64,000 bases of DNA from Salibaculum griseiflavum (GTDB lineage Bacteria; Pseudomonadota; Alphaproteobacteria; Rhodobacterales; Rhodobacteraceae): assembly GCF_003129565.1 (NCBI RefSeq), contig NZ_QETF01000003.1:124001-188000 (forward strand), given 5' to 3'. Position numbers and translations under genes: made by a program. The notes under the pieces are model-generated. The model did not search any database. It worked only from the letters and a program-made list of their open reading frames with translations, and was not told where the DNA came from. Of the stretch, positions 8,789 through 19,126 are shown piece after piece; the first letter of the stretch is position 1, and the number at the start of each line of letters is the position of its first letter.

Positions 8789-9190
8789 ATGCCCCTGCCG
8801 CCCAAATTCGATGTTTCGGAAGACGAGATCGCCCGCGTCGTGGCCCGGTTCTACGAACGTATCCGTGCCCATCCCAAACTTGGGCCGGTCTTTGCGGTTC
8901 ACGTCGATGACTGGCCCGCGCACGAGGAAAAAGTGACCCGCTTCTGGTGCAACGCGATCCGGCACGAACGGGTCTATGACGGCAACCCCGTGCAGGTCCA
9001 TGTGGCCGCCGGCAATGTCCGCCCCGGCATGTTCGAAACATGGCTGGAGATTTTCGACCTGGTTCTGGCACAGGAACTGGCCGAGGCACAGGCCCGGTCC
9101 TGGTCGGCCCTGGCACACCGGATCGGGGCCAGCATGCGGGCGGCGGTGGTGGACCGGCAGCGCCCCGGTGAGGTGCCGATCCTGCGCTAG
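8789..9190 (+). CDS. Group III truncated hemoglobin
   Basis: This 133-residue heme protein has the group III truncated globin pattern: FYERIRAHPKLGPVF (helix B), then DDWPAHEEKVTRFWCN, Y.GNPVQVHV and MFETWLEIFD. The proximal heme-ligand histidine is probably the one in VQVHVAAGN. Such globins bind O2 or NO, and some are linked to NO stress, but the function of this one is not shown. The ATG at 8789 follows the divergent VIT gene by 87 bases. The 3' end overlaps the end of the convergent ycjF-like gene by 4 bases. Confidence 0.85.
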   Translation: MPLPPKFDVSEDEIARVVARFYERIRAHPKLGPVFAVHVDDWPAHEEKVTRFWCNAIRHERVYDGNPVQVHVAAGNVRPGMFETWLEIFDLVLAQELAEAQARSWSALAHRIGASMRAAVVDRQRPGEVPILR

Positions 9191-10170
9191 GCGCGCGAAA
9201 ACAGCCCAGTCAGGGACCGTTTCACAAGCCCGCTGACCGTGGGCCTCGGGACAGAGCCGAAGGGCAACGGCCGGCAGACCTCCATCGCGGCGACGCCGAC
9301 CCGTGCGGTCAGGGCGCCATTGATCACCCCTTCGCCAAAGCGGCGTGACACCTTGGACAGCACCCCGCCGCCGGCGACCGACCCCACAAGGTCATCGCCC
9401 ACGGCCACGGCCCCGGTGGCCACAAGATGCGTCAGAACAGACCGCGTCAGCCGCCACGACCCCAGCGCGCCGGATCGGCCGCCATAGATCTCGGCAATGC
9501 GGCGGATCATGGCGATATTGGCCGAAAGCGCGGTGAAGATATCGGCAAAGGCCAGCGGCACCACGGCGGTGACCGTAGCAACCCGGCGAGCGGCGGCCTC
9601 GACCTCTTGCCGGGCACGTTTGTCCAAAGGTTCCAGCATGGCGGTTTCGGCAAGACCCAGCAGTCCATCGGCATCCATGACCTCGCCTTGGCGGTCGGTG
9701 AATGCGGACCGGCCCCAGGCCGTGTCCTCACGATCCTTGTAAAGCGCAAGCAACCCATCTGTCACCGCGCGCGCTGTGCTCAACGACCCGTCTGCAAGCG
9801 CATCGGCCGCCCGAGATTGCAGCCGGTCCACCCGGCGCAATCGCAACAGCGCTGCCAGTTCCCGAAGCGCGATCAGCAGCAGGACAAGGCAGAAGATCCC
9901 GATCAGGCCCAGCGCCACCATGCCCAGCACCGGCGACCGGTCCAGCAGGCCGATGACGAAGTCATAGGCCGCGACCGAGGCCGCGAACCCGACCAGCGCC
10001 ACAAGGCTGGCCCAGAACCAGCGGGCCAGCCGCGAACCGCGCCGCGCCGCCAGATGCGCCGCCGTCTGCATCGCCGCGCCGGTCTCGCCCTCCTCGGGCA
10101 CCGGCGGCGCGGCATCGGGTGCGATCACATCGCTTTCATCCAGTTCGATCAGAACGGGGCCTTTGCTCAT
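9187..10170 (-). CDS. YcjF/TIGR01620-family membrane protein (DUF697)
   Basis: This 327-residue protein has two hydrophobic segments near residues 50-105 (WFWASLVALVGFAASVAAYDFVIGLL and MVALGLIGIFCLVLLLIAL) and a C-terminal DUF697 domain with GGRSGALGSWRLTRSVLTHLVATGAVAVGDDLVG. This matches YcjF of E. coli, an inner membrane partner of the GTPase-like YcjX. Its start overlaps the ycjX stop by 4 bases (ATGA), so translation is probably coupled. The role of the pair is poorly known; in E. coli it is in the heat-shock and envelope-stress regulon. Confidence 0.82.
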   Translation of the reverse strand: MSKGPVLIELDESDVIAPDAAPPVPEEGETGAAMQTAAHLAARRGSRLARWFWASLVALVGFAASVAAYDFVIGLLDRSPVLGMVALGLIGIFCLVLLLIALRELAALLRLRRVDRLQSRAADALADGSLSTARAVTDGLLALYKDREDTAWGRSAFTDRQGEVMDADGLLGLAETAMLEPLDKRARQEVEAAARRVATVTAVVPLAFADIFTALSANIAMIRRIAEIYGGRSGALGSWRLTRSVLTHLVATGAVAVGDDLVGSVAGGGVLSKVSRRFGEGVINGALTARVGVAAMEVCRPLPFGSVPRPTVSGLVKRSLTGLFSRA

Positions 10171-11588
10171 AACTTGTCCCCCAGGAGAAACTGCGCCGCC
10201 CGGTCCAGCCGGATATGCGGCGGCCCCTCTCCCGGTTTCAGGGTCAGGGGCAGCGGGGCAAAGCGCATCACCTCGTAATCGGCGTCCAACCAGGCCTCGG
10301 CCCCCTTCCGCGCGGGGGCCAGTAGATGCCCCGGATCGCTCGGCAGAGCGCCGGGATAGAAGGCCGCGCGCCTGTCCGAGCCCAGCAGGCGGCCACGCAC
10401 CACCGGCAACTCAACCCCGTCATGGGGCACCCGGTCCTCGTCCGTGGCGCGCAGGGCGGCGATGGACATCGCCCCCACCTCGGCCCCGGCAAAGGCCGCC
10501 CGGTCACGGGCCTCTCGCAACAAAGCCTCTGTGATGGCGGTCAGTTGCGGGTGCTGTTCGTGGTGCAGGTGGTCGGCCTTGGTCGCGGCAAACAGGATCT
10601 TGTCGATCCGCCGTCCCCGGAACAGACGGCTCAGGAAATCATTTCGACCGGGGCGGAAGGCCGACAGGATATCCGCCATGGCCCGGCGCAAATCCTCGAC
10701 CGCGCGCGGACCGGAATGGATGGCGCCCAGCAGGTCGACTAGAACGATCTGCCGGTCGATCCGGGCGAAATGGTCTCGAAAGAACGGCTTGACCACGTTG
10801 CGCTTGTAGCTGTCGAACCGGCGTTCGAATTCCCGCCACAGGCTGCGGCGACCTGGCTTTTCCACCAGTGGCAGGGGGGCGAAGGTCAGAACGGGCGAGC
10901 CTTCCAGATCGCCCGGCAACATGAAGCGCCCCGGCGTGCAATCGGAATACCCGGCCTCTCGGGCAGCGTTCAGATGCGCGGTATAGCTCCGGGCCAGCGC
11001 CTGCGCCACGGGTTCATCCAGCACGGCCGAAGGATCATTCGAAGCCAACAGTGAAAGGTAGTCGGCCCCGCCCGGCCGATCCTCGATCCGGGCCAGCACA
11101 TCCGCAGACCAGCCGGCAAAGTCCTTGTCCAGCAACGACAGGTCGAGCAGCCATTCACCGGGGTAATCCACGATATCCAGATGCACCGTGCGCGGCCCCT
11201 GGAACGACCCGATCAGTCCACCGGGCTGAACCTTGAGCGAAAGCCGCAGCTCGGAGATCCGGCGCGTGCTCTCGGGCCAGTGCGGCTCTTGCGCGGTCAG
11301 AGCGGCCAAGTGGGTTTCGTAATCGAAGCGCGGCACCGTGTCGTCGGGCTGAGGTTGCAGATAGGCGGTTCGGATCGCGCCCCGGGCCGCCGGCTGAAAC
11401 TGCGGCATCCGCCCCCGGTCCAGCAGGTTGGCCACAAGCGAGGTGATGAACACCGTCTTGCCCGCGCGGCTGAGCCCCGTCACGCCAAGCCGGATCACCG
11501 GATCGGTGAAGGGTGCCGAGAGAGTGTCGGTCACCCCGTCCACGCCCCGCGAAATTCCGTCTGCGAGGGTCGAAAGAACCACCGCCAC
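10167..11588 (-). CDS. YcjX-family P-loop protein (DUF463)
   Basis: The product of about 473 residues has a Walker A motif GLSRAGKTVF near residue 30 and matches YcjX (DUF463), a dynamin-like NTPase of unknown role encoded with YcjF. Segments such as VHLDIVDYPGEWLLDL (switch-like) and RQIVLVDLLGAIHSG are typical. The frame is open to 11684, but a GAAGGAAGG ribosome site stands directly before GTG codons at 11588 and 11582, so a GTG start is preferred; an upstream extension without homology is the alternative. It forms a two-gene operon with the ycjF-like gene. Confidence 0.8.
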   Translation of the reverse strand: MAVVLSTLADGISRGVDGVTDTLSAPFTDPVIRLGVTGLSRAGKTVFITSLVANLLDRGRMPQFQPAARGAIRTAYLQPQPDDTVPRFDYETHLAALTAQEPHWPESTRRISELRLSLKVQPGGLIGSFQGPRTVHLDIVDYPGEWLLDLSLLDKDFAGWSADVLARIEDRPGGADYLSLLASNDPSAVLDEPVAQALARSYTAHLNAAREAGYSDCTPGRFMLPGDLEGSPVLTFAPLPLVEKPGRRSLWREFERRFDSYKRNVVKPFFRDHFARIDRQIVLVDLLGAIHSGPRAVEDLRRAMADILSAFRPGRNDFLSRLFRGRRIDKILFAATKADHLHHEQHPQLTAITEALLREARDRAAFAGAEVGAMSIAALRATDEDRVPHDGVELPVVRGRLLGSDRRAAFYPGALPSDPGHLLAPARKGAEAWLDADYEVMRFAPLPLTLKPGEGPPHIRLDRAAQFLLGDKL

Positions 11589-11682
11589 CCTTCCTTCGTG
11601 CTGTTCTGCGCCAAGATAGGCAGGCGACCCAGCAATGTGTAGGGATTGATTTCGCTCCCGCCTCCCCCTAAGGCCCCCGGTC

Positions 11683-12459
11683 ATGCCTCGCTACGCGCTC
11701 AAGGTCGAATATAACGGCCAGCCTTTTTCCGGCTGGCAACGGCAGCAGGACCTGCCGACCGTGCAGGGCGCGATCGAGGCCGCATTGGCACGGCTGGAAC
11801 CGCGCGCCCATACCATCGCCGGGGCGGGCCGCACCGATGCCGGCGTGCATGCGCTGGGGCAAGTGGCCCAATGCGACATGGACAAGGACTGGGACCCGTT
11901 CCGCCTGTCCGAGGCGCTGAATTTCCACCTCAAGCCCGATCCGGTCGCCATCGTCGCCTGTGCCCGCGTCGCCGAGGACTGGCATGCGCGCTTCTCAGCC
12001 GTCGAACGCCGTTACCTGTTCCGGTTGGTGGCGCGCCGCGCGCCGCTGACCTTCGAGAAAGGACTGGTTTGGCGGGTGCCGCATGGGCTGGACCTGGGCG
12101 CCATGCAGGCCGGGGCGGCACATCTGGTCGGGCGGCATGATTTCACGACCTTTCGGTCCTCGATCTGCCAGGCCGACAGCCCGGTCAAAACGCTGGATGC
12201 ACTTGAGATCGAACAGCAGCCCCGCGTCGATGGCGGCACCGAGTTTCGCTTCCATGTCCGCGCCCGATCTTTCCTGCACAACCAGGTGCGCAGCTTCGTC
12301 GGAACCCTGGAACGGGTCGGCGCCGGTGCCTGGGACCCGGAACAGGTGAAAACCGCGCTGGAGGCCCGCGACCGCGCCGCCTGTGGCCCGGTCTGCCCGC
12401 CCGACGGGCTATATCTTGCCGGCGTCGGCTATCCCGAGGACCCGTTCGGCGGCATTTGA
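11683..12459 (+). CDS. truA: tRNA pseudouridine synthase A
   Basis: This 258-residue enzyme makes pseudouridine at positions 38-40 of tRNA anticodon arms. The catalytic aspartate is D52 in [14 protein letters not shown]. Other family marks are FSGWQRQ near residue 15, HDFTTFR and [14 protein letters not shown]. Length is normal. It is divergent from ycjX and precedes tamA. Confidence 0.93.
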   Translation: MPRYALKVEYNGQPFSGWQRQQDLPTVQGAIEAALARLEPRAHTIAGAGRTDAGVHALGQVAQCDMDKDWDPFRLSEALNFHLKPDPVAIVACARVAEDWHARFSAVERRYLFRLVARRAPLTFEKGLVWRVPHGLDLGAMQAGAAHLVGRHDFTTFRSSICQADSPVKTLDALEIEQQPRVDGGTEFRFHVRARSFLHNQVRSFVGTLERVGAGAWDPEQVKTALEARDRAACGPVCPPDGLYLAGVGYPEDPFGGI

Positions 12460-12551
12460 GCGGCGACCGCCCGCCGGCACTCGGAATTCGCGTTTCCCCC
12501 GGCTGCGGTCCGGGTTACATTTTGAAAAGGCAGCTGCGCTTGGGGGTTCAT

Positions 12552-14339
12552 GTGCGCCTTCTAACCGGATGGATTGCGGTGACGATCTGGCTCTGGCCGC
12601 TTTGGGCGGCAGCGCAGGATGTGCGCCTAGAGCTTTCGGGGGACGATACCGCGCTGCGTTCGCGCCTGAAGAACGCGTCGCTCAGCGTCGCATTGGAGCG
12701 CGACGGTGCCGAGGCACCGCAGGACTTTGTGGCAGCCGCGCGCGCCGACTACGAACGTTTGCTGACCGGCCTCTACCAGGAAGGCTATTTCGGCGGCACG
12801 ATTTCGATCCTGATCGACGGGCAGGAAGCGGCCGCGCTGGACCCGCTCTTGCCGCGTGCCTCGGTTGAAACAGTGGTGCTGCGGGTCGATCCGGGGCCGA
12901 AGTTCCGCTTCGGGCAGACCGAGGTCACCCCTGTCACATCCGCCACGATCCTGCCCGAGGCCTTTCGCGCGGGCGAGGTGGCCCGCACGGAAACGATCCG
13001 TGATGCCACGCGCGCAGCAATCGAGGGCTGGCGCGCCGAGGGCCATGCCCTGGCGGAACCGGCCGGACAGACGATCTCGGCCAACCACCCGGACCAGAGG
13101 CTGGATGTCGCCGTGCGGATCGCGCCCGGGCCGGTTCTGAACTATGGCCAGATCGCCGTCAGCGGTGCCGAGCGGAGCCGCCCGGAACGCGTTCGCGCCA
13201 TTTCAGGGCTCCGCCCGGGACGCCGGTTCGACCCTGTCGAGATCGCCCGCGCCGAGGCCAACCTGCGCCGCACCGGGGCCTTCGCCTCGGCCACGGTGGT
13301 CGAGGCAGAGAGCGCCAATCCGGATGGCACGTTGCCGCTGGAATTGCAGATCGTCGAACAGCCGCTGCGCCGCCTGGGCTTCGGGGCCGAGTATTCCACC
13401 GTGTCAGGGCTGACACTGTCGGGCTTCTGGCTGCATCGCAACCTTCTGGGCGGGGCGGAACGCCTGCGCATCGAGGCCGAGATCGCTGGTCTGACCGGCA
13501 CGACCGGCGGTATTGACTATGGTCTCGCCGCCAGCTTTTTGCGCCCGGCCACCTTTCGGTCTGACCTGGATTTCTATGCCGACATGGAGCTGGAGCAACG
13601 CGACGATCCGAAGCTGTTCGAACGCCGCGTCATGGCCGAGGCGGGCTTCATCCGCCGGGTGCGTGAAGAGGCGGTGATCGAGGCCGGGCTGGGCTATCAA
13701 GCGGGCGAGAGCCGCGATGCCCTTGGCACCAGAACCTATCAGGTGCTGACATTGCCACTTGAAGCCACCCGCGACAGGCGCGACGACGAATTCAATGCCA
13801 CCTCGGGCTACTTCGCCAATCTGGAAATCATGCCGTTCCTGGGACTGGAGGGCAGCGGCAATGGCGTCCGGGTTTTCGCCGATGGCCGGGCCTACCGCAG
13901 CTTCGGCGAAGATGACCAGGTCACCGTGGCCCTGCGCGGCCAAGCCGGGGGCGTCTGGGGTGCGGCGGCGGCAAACGTGCCCGCCAGTTTCCTTTTCTTC
14001 TCCGGCGGTGGCGGCACTGTGCGCGGCCAGCCCTATCAATCCCTTGCCGTGGACCTGGGCGGCGGCAACGAAATCGGCGGTCGCGCCTTCCTTGGCCTTC
14101 AGGCCGAGGCCCGGGTCGGGATCACCGACACGATCGGCCTGGTCGGGTTCTACGATACCGGCTTCATCGGCGCCGACGCGTTCGATCTGGGCGGCGGCGA
14201 GTGGCATTCCGGGGTCGGGCTGGGGCTGCGCTATGACACCGGGATCGGACCGGTCCGCCTGGACCTGGCAACACCCGCCAGCGGCGGTGACGTGGGCGAG
14301 CGTCTGGAAGTCTATATCGGCATCGGGCAGGCCTTCTGA
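12552..14339 (+). CDS. tamA: TamA (Omp85-family outer membrane protein)
   Basis: The protein of about 595 residues is an Omp85/BamA-superfamily barrel with N-terminal POTRA domains, as in TamA. A signal peptide RLLTGWIAVTIWLWPLWAAAQDV is followed by POTRA-like repeats (about 25-270) and a C-terminal beta-barrel with the family sequences SGGGGTVRGQPYQS and SGVGLGLRYDTGIGPVRLDLA. It ends in an aromatic residue, GIGQAF, as outer membrane barrels do. The frame is open upstream to a TTG at 12456, but the GTG at 12552 gives a clean signal peptide. The stop overlaps the tamB start (TGATG), which indicates the TamA-TamB envelope transport complex. Confidence 0.87.
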   Translation: MRLLTGWIAVTIWLWPLWAAAQDVRLELSGDDTALRSRLKNASLSVALERDGAEAPQDFVAAARADYERLLTGLYQEGYFGGTISILIDGQEAAALDPLLPRASVETVVLRVDPGPKFRFGQTEVTPVTSATILPEAFRAGEVARTETIRDATRAAIEGWRAEGHALAEPAGQTISANHPDQRLDVAVRIAPGPVLNYGQIAVSGAERSRPERVRAISGLRPGRRFDPVEIARAEANLRRTGAFASATVVEAESANPDGTLPLELQIVEQPLRRLGFGAEYSTVSGLTLSGFWLHRNLLGGAERLRIEAEIAGLTGTTGGIDYGLAASFLRPATFRSDLDFYADMELEQRDDPKLFERRVMAEAGFIRRVREEAVIEAGLGYQAGESRDALGTRTYQVLTLPLEATRDRRDDEFNATSGYFANLEIMPFLGLEGSGNGVRVFADGRAYRSFGEDDQVTVALRGQAGGVWGAAAANVPASFLFFSGGGGTVRGQPYQSLAVDLGGGNEIGGRAFLGLQAEARVGITDTIGLVGFYDTGFIGADAFDLGGGEWHSGVGLGLRYDTGIGPVRLDLATPASGGDVGERLEVYIGIGQAF

Positions 14340-17300
14340 TGCGGTATCTGTGGCTTTCCTTGTGCTTGATCGGCACCCCGATCCTCGCGCAACAGGCCGA
14401 TGACGATCGCGGTTTCCTGACCGGCCTGATCGAGGATGCCGTGTCGGGGCTTGGCCGCGAGGTGCGGCTGGAGGGGTTTGAAGGCGCGCTGTCCTCGCGC
14501 GCAACGGTCGAGGCGATCACCATCGCCGATGACACCGGCGTCTGGCTGCGGCTGGAGGACGCCAGCCTGCAATGGAATCGTTCCGCATTGTTGTCCGGCG
14601 CCATCAAGATCGAGGAACTGGCCGCCGAACGCATCCTGCTCAACCGCGTTCCCGAAGCCGCCGGGAACGAATTGCCCAGCGCCGAGGCCACCCCCTTTGC
14701 CCTGCCCGACCTGCCGGTTTCGGTCGAGATCGGGGAAATCCGCGCCGATCGGATCGAAATTGCGCGGGAATTCCTTGGCGAACCCGTCGCGGCCCGGCTG
14801 CAGGGCGCCGTCTCGCTGATCGAGGGGCAGGCCGACGCGGAGCTTGCGCTGCAACGGATCGACGACAAAATCGGGCAATTCAGCCTAGACACGTTTTTTG
14901 ACGACGAGACAGGTCAGCTGGACCTGTCGCTGATCGCCGAAGAGGGGCAGAGCGGACTCGCCGCGCGGCTGCTGGGCCTGCCCGGCCGTCCGGCCCTGCG
15001 CCTTGAGGTCGACGGTGACGCGCCGATCTCGGAATTCGGCGCTGAACTGACGCTCGCCACGAATGGCCAGGACCAGATCACCGGCCATTTCCAGCTTGGC
15101 CGCGAAAATGCGGACACCACGCCTGCCGCCACCTGGTTCAACCTTGCGCTCGGCGGGGATCTGCGCCCGCTTCTGGAAGAAGACTATCACGCCTTCTTCG
15201 GACCGTCGTCCAGCCTGCTGGCATCGGGGGTGCGCCACGGGGACGGCCGGATCGACCTGTCGTCGCTTTCCATCGACTCAGAGCAACTGACCCTTGGCGG
15301 CTCAGCCCTGGTCAGCGCGGAGGGTTGGCCACAAGCCTTCGACCTGACCGGAACGCTTGCCGCGCAGGATGGCCGCCCGGTCCGCCTGCCCGTTGCAGGG
15401 CCACGAACCGAACTGCGCCGCGCCGAAATCGAGGTGTCCTACGATGCCGATGACGGCGAAGGGTGGACCGGACGCTTTGCGGCAACCGGGTTCGCCCGGC
15501 CGGATACGCGGATCGAGGCGCTGACCCTTGACGGCACCGGAACGATCAGCCCCGGTGAGGGCGATCTGCGTGGCCGCTTCGCAGCCGAGCTGGAGTACCA
15601 GGCGGATGGGATCATGTTGGAAGATCCCGATCTGTCGCGCGCCATCGGCCCGGCAATCACCGGATCGCTGAACTTCGCGCGCCTGGAGGGCGAGCCCTTT
15701 GTCGTTCAGGATTTCCGCCTGTCCGGCGCCGGCCTGGCGGTGCGTTCCAACGCTATTGTCAGCGGGCCGGAACGCAGGTTCCGCAGCCTGGTCGACGCGC
15801 AGGTCCGGGCCTCGGATTTCTCGCGTTTTGCCGGCCTGACCGAACTGGACCTGCAAGGCAACGGTCAAGTCGACCTGAACGGCCGGCTGCAACCGTTCGA
15901 CGGGATATTCGATATCTCGCTGGGTGTCGAAACGCGCGACCTCGGCCTCGGGCTGGCCGAACTGGATCCACTCCTCGCAGGGCAGACGAGCCTGGCCCTG
16001 GCCGTCGCCCGCGACGAGACCGGCACTCGGCTGGAAAACCTGACATTGCGGGGCGACCACATCCGCGCCGATGCCCGGGCCGAGATCACCGGAGAGGGAG
16101 CGAGCGCAACAGTCGATGCCCGGATCACCGACCTTGGGCGCGTCCTGCCCGACCTGGCCGGGCCGGGCACGCTACGCGCCGACCTGAGCACCGACGAGGC
16201 GGGGCTCGTGACCGCCCGGGCGGCCCTGGCCGCACCCGATACCTTGCTGGAGGCAACCGGCACCGCCACGCCCCAGGGTGAAGGTTACGCGATGACCGGC
16301 CGCGCCACGCTCGATGCCCGCACCCTGTCGCGGTTCGAGGCGCTGGCGGGCGTGCGGATGGGCGGGGCGCTATCGCTGGAGCTGACGGGCGATTTCGATA
16401 GCGGAACCGGCGCGGCCTCGGCCACTTTGCGGACCCTCACCCAGGATCTGCGCGCCGGCCCGCAAGGCCTGGACCCCCTGTTGCGGGGCTCGGGCAGTTT
16501 GGACGCGGGATTTGACCGGCGCCCCAGTGGTCGGATTGCGCTGACCGGGCTCAATGCACAGTTCCCCAACATCACCGCGCAAGGCGACGTAGTAATCGAC
16601 GACGCCGGGCAGGCACAGGCGGACCTTGCACTGCGGTTGGCAGATGTGGGCCTTCTGGCTCCGGACTTCGCGGGGCCTGCCACTGCCGATGTGACCGCAC
16701 GTCAGGTTGCAGGCGGTTGGCAGGTCTCTGGTCAGGGCACCGGCCCCGCCGGCACGCGGTTGAGCGCCGATGGCCGGGTCGGTGACGCGGGACAGTTGGC
16801 CCTTTCACTTGCCGGCCAAGCGCCGCTGGGGCTCGCCAATGCCTTCATCGCGCCGCGCCAGGTCAGCGGGCTGGCCAGCTTCGACCTGTCGGTGAACGGC
16901 CCACCGCGCCTGTCGTCGATCGGGGGGCGGGTGACCCTGTCGGACGGGCGACTGACTGCGCCGAACCTGCGACAGGCGATCGAGGCGATTTCGGGGAATG
17001 TGGACCTGATCAGTGGTCAGGCCAGCATGGACATTTCGGGCGACCTGGCCGCTGGTGGACAGGTCGGCGTCAACGGCTCGGTCGGACTGGTGCCGCCATC
17101 GAATGCGGATCTGTCGCTAGAATTGCGCCGGGCCCGCCTGCGAGAACCCGCACTCTACGAAACCCGTGCCGACGGAACGGTCCAAATCGCCGGGCCGCTG
17201 GCCGGCGGGGCGCGCATCTTCGGGCAGGTCGATATCGGCCGCACCGAGATCCGGGTGCCCTCAAGCCCGGTTTCCACCCTTGGCGATCTACCTGCGGTCA

Positions 17301-18097
17301 CCCATGTCTCTCCGGGCCCTGCCGTGCGCCGGACCCTCGACCGGGCCGGTGTCGGACCCGATCCTGATGCGGCTGGTGACGGCGCGGTTTCGACCCGTCC
17401 CTATCCGCTGGACCTGACCATCAACGCGCCATCACGGATCTTCGTGCGCGGGCGCGGCCTGGATGCGGAGCTGGGCGGGTCCTTGCGCCTGTCGGGCACC
17501 ACCGGCGATGTCATTCCCATCGGGCGCTTCGACCTGCTGCGCGGCCGGCTTGACGTTCTGGGCCAGAGGTTCGCACTGACCGAGGGCTATGCCCAGTTGC
17601 AGGGGGACTTCACGCCCTACCTGCGGCTTGTCGCCCGCACCGAAGCACGCTCGGGCACCGATGTTTCGATCATCGTGGAGGGTCCGGCGGACGACCCTCA
17701 AGTGTCCTTCGAAAGCAGCCCGGAACTGCCGCAGGACGAAGTGCTGGCGCAACTGCTGTTCGGACGCGACCTTTCCTCGATCAGCCCGCTTCAAGCGGTG
17801 CAGCTGGCCTCTGCCGTCGCCACCCTGTCCGGGCGTGGCGGCGGCGGGGCGCTGGAAGGGTTTCGCGAAGGGCTGGACCTGGATGATTTCGACGTCACCA
17901 CGGACGAGGACGGCAACGCCGCCGTGCGTGCGGGCAAATACATCTCGGAAAATATCTATACCGACATCACCATCGGGTCTGACGGCACATCGGAGATCAA
18001 CCTGAACCTCGATGTGACGGACGATGTGACCGCCCGTGGCAGTTTCGGTTCCGAAGGCGAGTCCAGCCTCGGGATCTTCTACGAACGCGATTACTAG
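14339..18097 (+). CDS. tamB: TamB (translocation and assembly module, DUF490)
   Basis: At 1252 residues this is a normal-length TamB/AsmA-like protein. It starts with a signal or anchor MRYLWLSLCLIGTPILAQQ and continues as long beta-repeat sequence full of alternating hydrophobic and polar residues. The C-terminal DUF490 domain carries the marks IFVRGRGLDAELGGSLRLSG, LRGRLDVLGQRFALTEG and LLFGRDLSSISPLQAVQLA. TamB spans the periplasm as a lipid-binding groove that pairs with TamA. It is translationally coupled to tamA through a TGATG overlap. A short hairpin (CCGGT/ACCGG, 18100-18114) lies between it and the convergent oppF. Confidence 0.92.
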   Translation: MRYLWLSLCLIGTPILAQQADDDRGFLTGLIEDAVSGLGREVRLEGFEGALSSRATVEAITIADDTGVWLRLEDASLQWNRSALLSGAIKIEELAAERILLNRVPEAAGNELPSAEATPFALPDLPVSVEIGEIRADRIEIAREFLGEPVAARLQGAVSLIEGQADAELALQRIDDKIGQFSLDTFFDDETGQLDLSLIAEEGQSGLAARLLGLPGRPALRLEVDGDAPISEFGAELTLATNGQDQITGHFQLGRENADTTPAATWFNLALGGDLRPLLEEDYHAFFGPSSSLLASGVRHGDGRIDLSSLSIDSEQLTLGGSALVSAEGWPQAFDLTGTLAAQDGRPVRLPVAGPRTELRRAEIEVSYDADDGEGWTGRFAATGFARPDTRIEALTLDGTGTISPGEGDLRGRFAAELEYQADGIMLEDPDLSRAIGPAITGSLNFARLEGEPFVVQDFRLSGAGLAVRSNAIVSGPERRFRSLVDAQVRASDFSRFAGLTELDLQGNGQVDLNGRLQPFDGIFDISLGVETRDLGLGLAELDPLLAGQTSLALAVARDETGTRLENLTLRGDHIRADARAEITGEGASATVDARITDLGRVLPDLAGPGTLRADLSTDEAGLVTARAALAAPDTLLEATGTATPQGEGYAMTGRATLDARTLSRFEALAGVRMGGALSLELTGDFDSGTGAASATLRTLTQDLRAGPQGLDPLLRGSGSLDAGFDRRPSGRIALTGLNAQFPNITAQGDVVIDDAGQAQADLALRLADVGLLAPDFAGPATADVTARQVAGGWQVSGQGTGPAGTRLSADGRVGDAGQLALSLAGQAPLGLANAFIAPRQVSGLASFDLSVNGPPRLSSIGGRVTLSDGRLTAPNLRQAIEAISGNVDLISGQASMDISGDLAAGGQVGVNGSVGLVPPSNADLSLELRRARLREPALYETRADGTVQIAGPLAGGARIFGQVDIGRTEIRVPSSPVSTLGDLPAVTHVSPGPAVRRTLDRAGVGPDPDAAGDGAVSTRPYPLDLTINAPSRIFVRGRGLDAELGGSLRLSGTTGDVIPIGRFDLLRGRLDVLGQRFALTEGYAQLQGDFTPYLRLVARTEARSGTDVSIIVEGPADDPQVSFESSPELPQDEVLAQLLFGRDLSSISPLQAVQLASAVATLSGRGGGGALEGFREGLDLDDFDVTTDEDGNAAVRAGKYISENIYTDITIGSDGTSEINLNLDVTDDVTARGSFGSEGESSLGIFYERDY

Positions 18098-18118
18098 GTC
18101 CGGTAACGAACCGGGCGC

Positions 18119-19126
18119 CTAAGCGTCTGCCAGCACCTTCTCGACCTCCTGGAACGGACAGGCGACGAATCGGTCCGGCGCGACCTTGTCCATGCCGGGG
18201 CGGGCCTCGGCACAGCTGGGCTGTGCCTTGGGGCAGCGGGTACGGAAGACGCAGCCTGATGGCGGGCTGAGCGGGCTGGGCAGGTCGCCCTCCAGCACGG
18301 GACGTTCGCGCGCGGCCTCCAGCACCGGATCTGGAATCGGCACCGAAGAGATAAGCGCCTGGGTATAGGGATGGCGCGGCTCTGCGGTGATTGCCTTGGC
18401 CGGGCCGACCTCCATCGGACAACCCAGATACATCACCATGATCCGGTTCGAAATGTGCTTCACGACGCTCAGGTCATGGGCGATGAAGATCATCGACAGG
18501 CCCATTTCCGCCTGCAGGTCCTTGAGCAGGTTCACCACCTGCGCCTGCACCGAGACATCCAGCGCCGAAACCGGTTCATCGCAGATCAGCAGCTTGGGCT
18601 TGACGATCAAAGCGCGGGCGATGCCGATGCGCTGGCACTGGCCGCCCGAGAACTCATGCGGATACCGGTTGATCAGGTTGGGCAGAAGCCCGACCTTTTC
18701 CATCAGTTCAGCCACCCGTGCCTTGACCTCTTTGCGGGGCGTGTCGGGTTCGTGCGTGATAAGGGGTTCCGCGATGATGTCGCCCACGGTCATGCGCGGG
18801 TTCAGCGCCGCCAGCGGATCCTGGAACACCATCTGCACGTCTCGGCGGTGACGGCGGGTTTCCTGCGCCGTCATCGTGGCAAGGTCGCGGCCTTCATAGA
18901 TGATCTGGCCGCCAGAACTGGGAATGGTCCCGATCACCGCACGGGCCAGCGTGGACTTGCCCGAGCCGCTCTCACCCACAAGACCCAGCGTTTCGCCCGG
19001 CATCAGGTCCACCGAAAGCTTGCTGACCGCGTGCAGCTTCAGCGACGGGGTCCAGGGCCAGGTGCCTTGCGGGCGCACATCGAAGCTCACGGATACATCG
19101 CGAATGGACAGGATCGGATCAGCCAT
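18119..19126 (-). CDS. oppF: Oligopeptide/dipeptide ABC transporter ATP-binding protein (OppF-type)
   Basis: This 335-residue ATPase has Walker A GESGSGKST (near 50), signature FSGGQCQRIGIARAL and Walker B LLICDEPVSALD. Its C-terminal oligopeptide extension carries the cysteine cluster CVFRTRCPKAQPSC. The signature has Cys where Arg or Lys is usual (GGQCQR), a mild change that should not abolish function. It is the last gene of oppABCDF and overlaps oppD by 8 bases. It should power uptake of peptides or a related substrate at the inner membrane. Confidence 0.9.
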   Translation of the reverse strand: MADPILSIRDVSVSFDVRPQGTWPWTPSLKLHAVSKLSVDLMPGETLGLVGESGSGKSTLARAVIGTIPSSGGQIIYEGRDLATMTAQETRRHRRDVQMVFQDPLAALNPRMTVGDIIAEPLITHEPDTPRKEVKARVAELMEKVGLLPNLINRYPHEFSGGQCQRIGIARALIVKPKLLICDEPVSALDVSVQAQVVNLLKDLQAEMGLSMIFIAHDLSVVKHISNRIMVMYLGCPMEVGPAKAITAEPRHPYTQALISSVPIPDPVLEAARERPVLEGDLPSPLSPPSGCVFRTRCPKAQPSCAEARPGMDKVAPDRFVACPFQEVEKVLADA

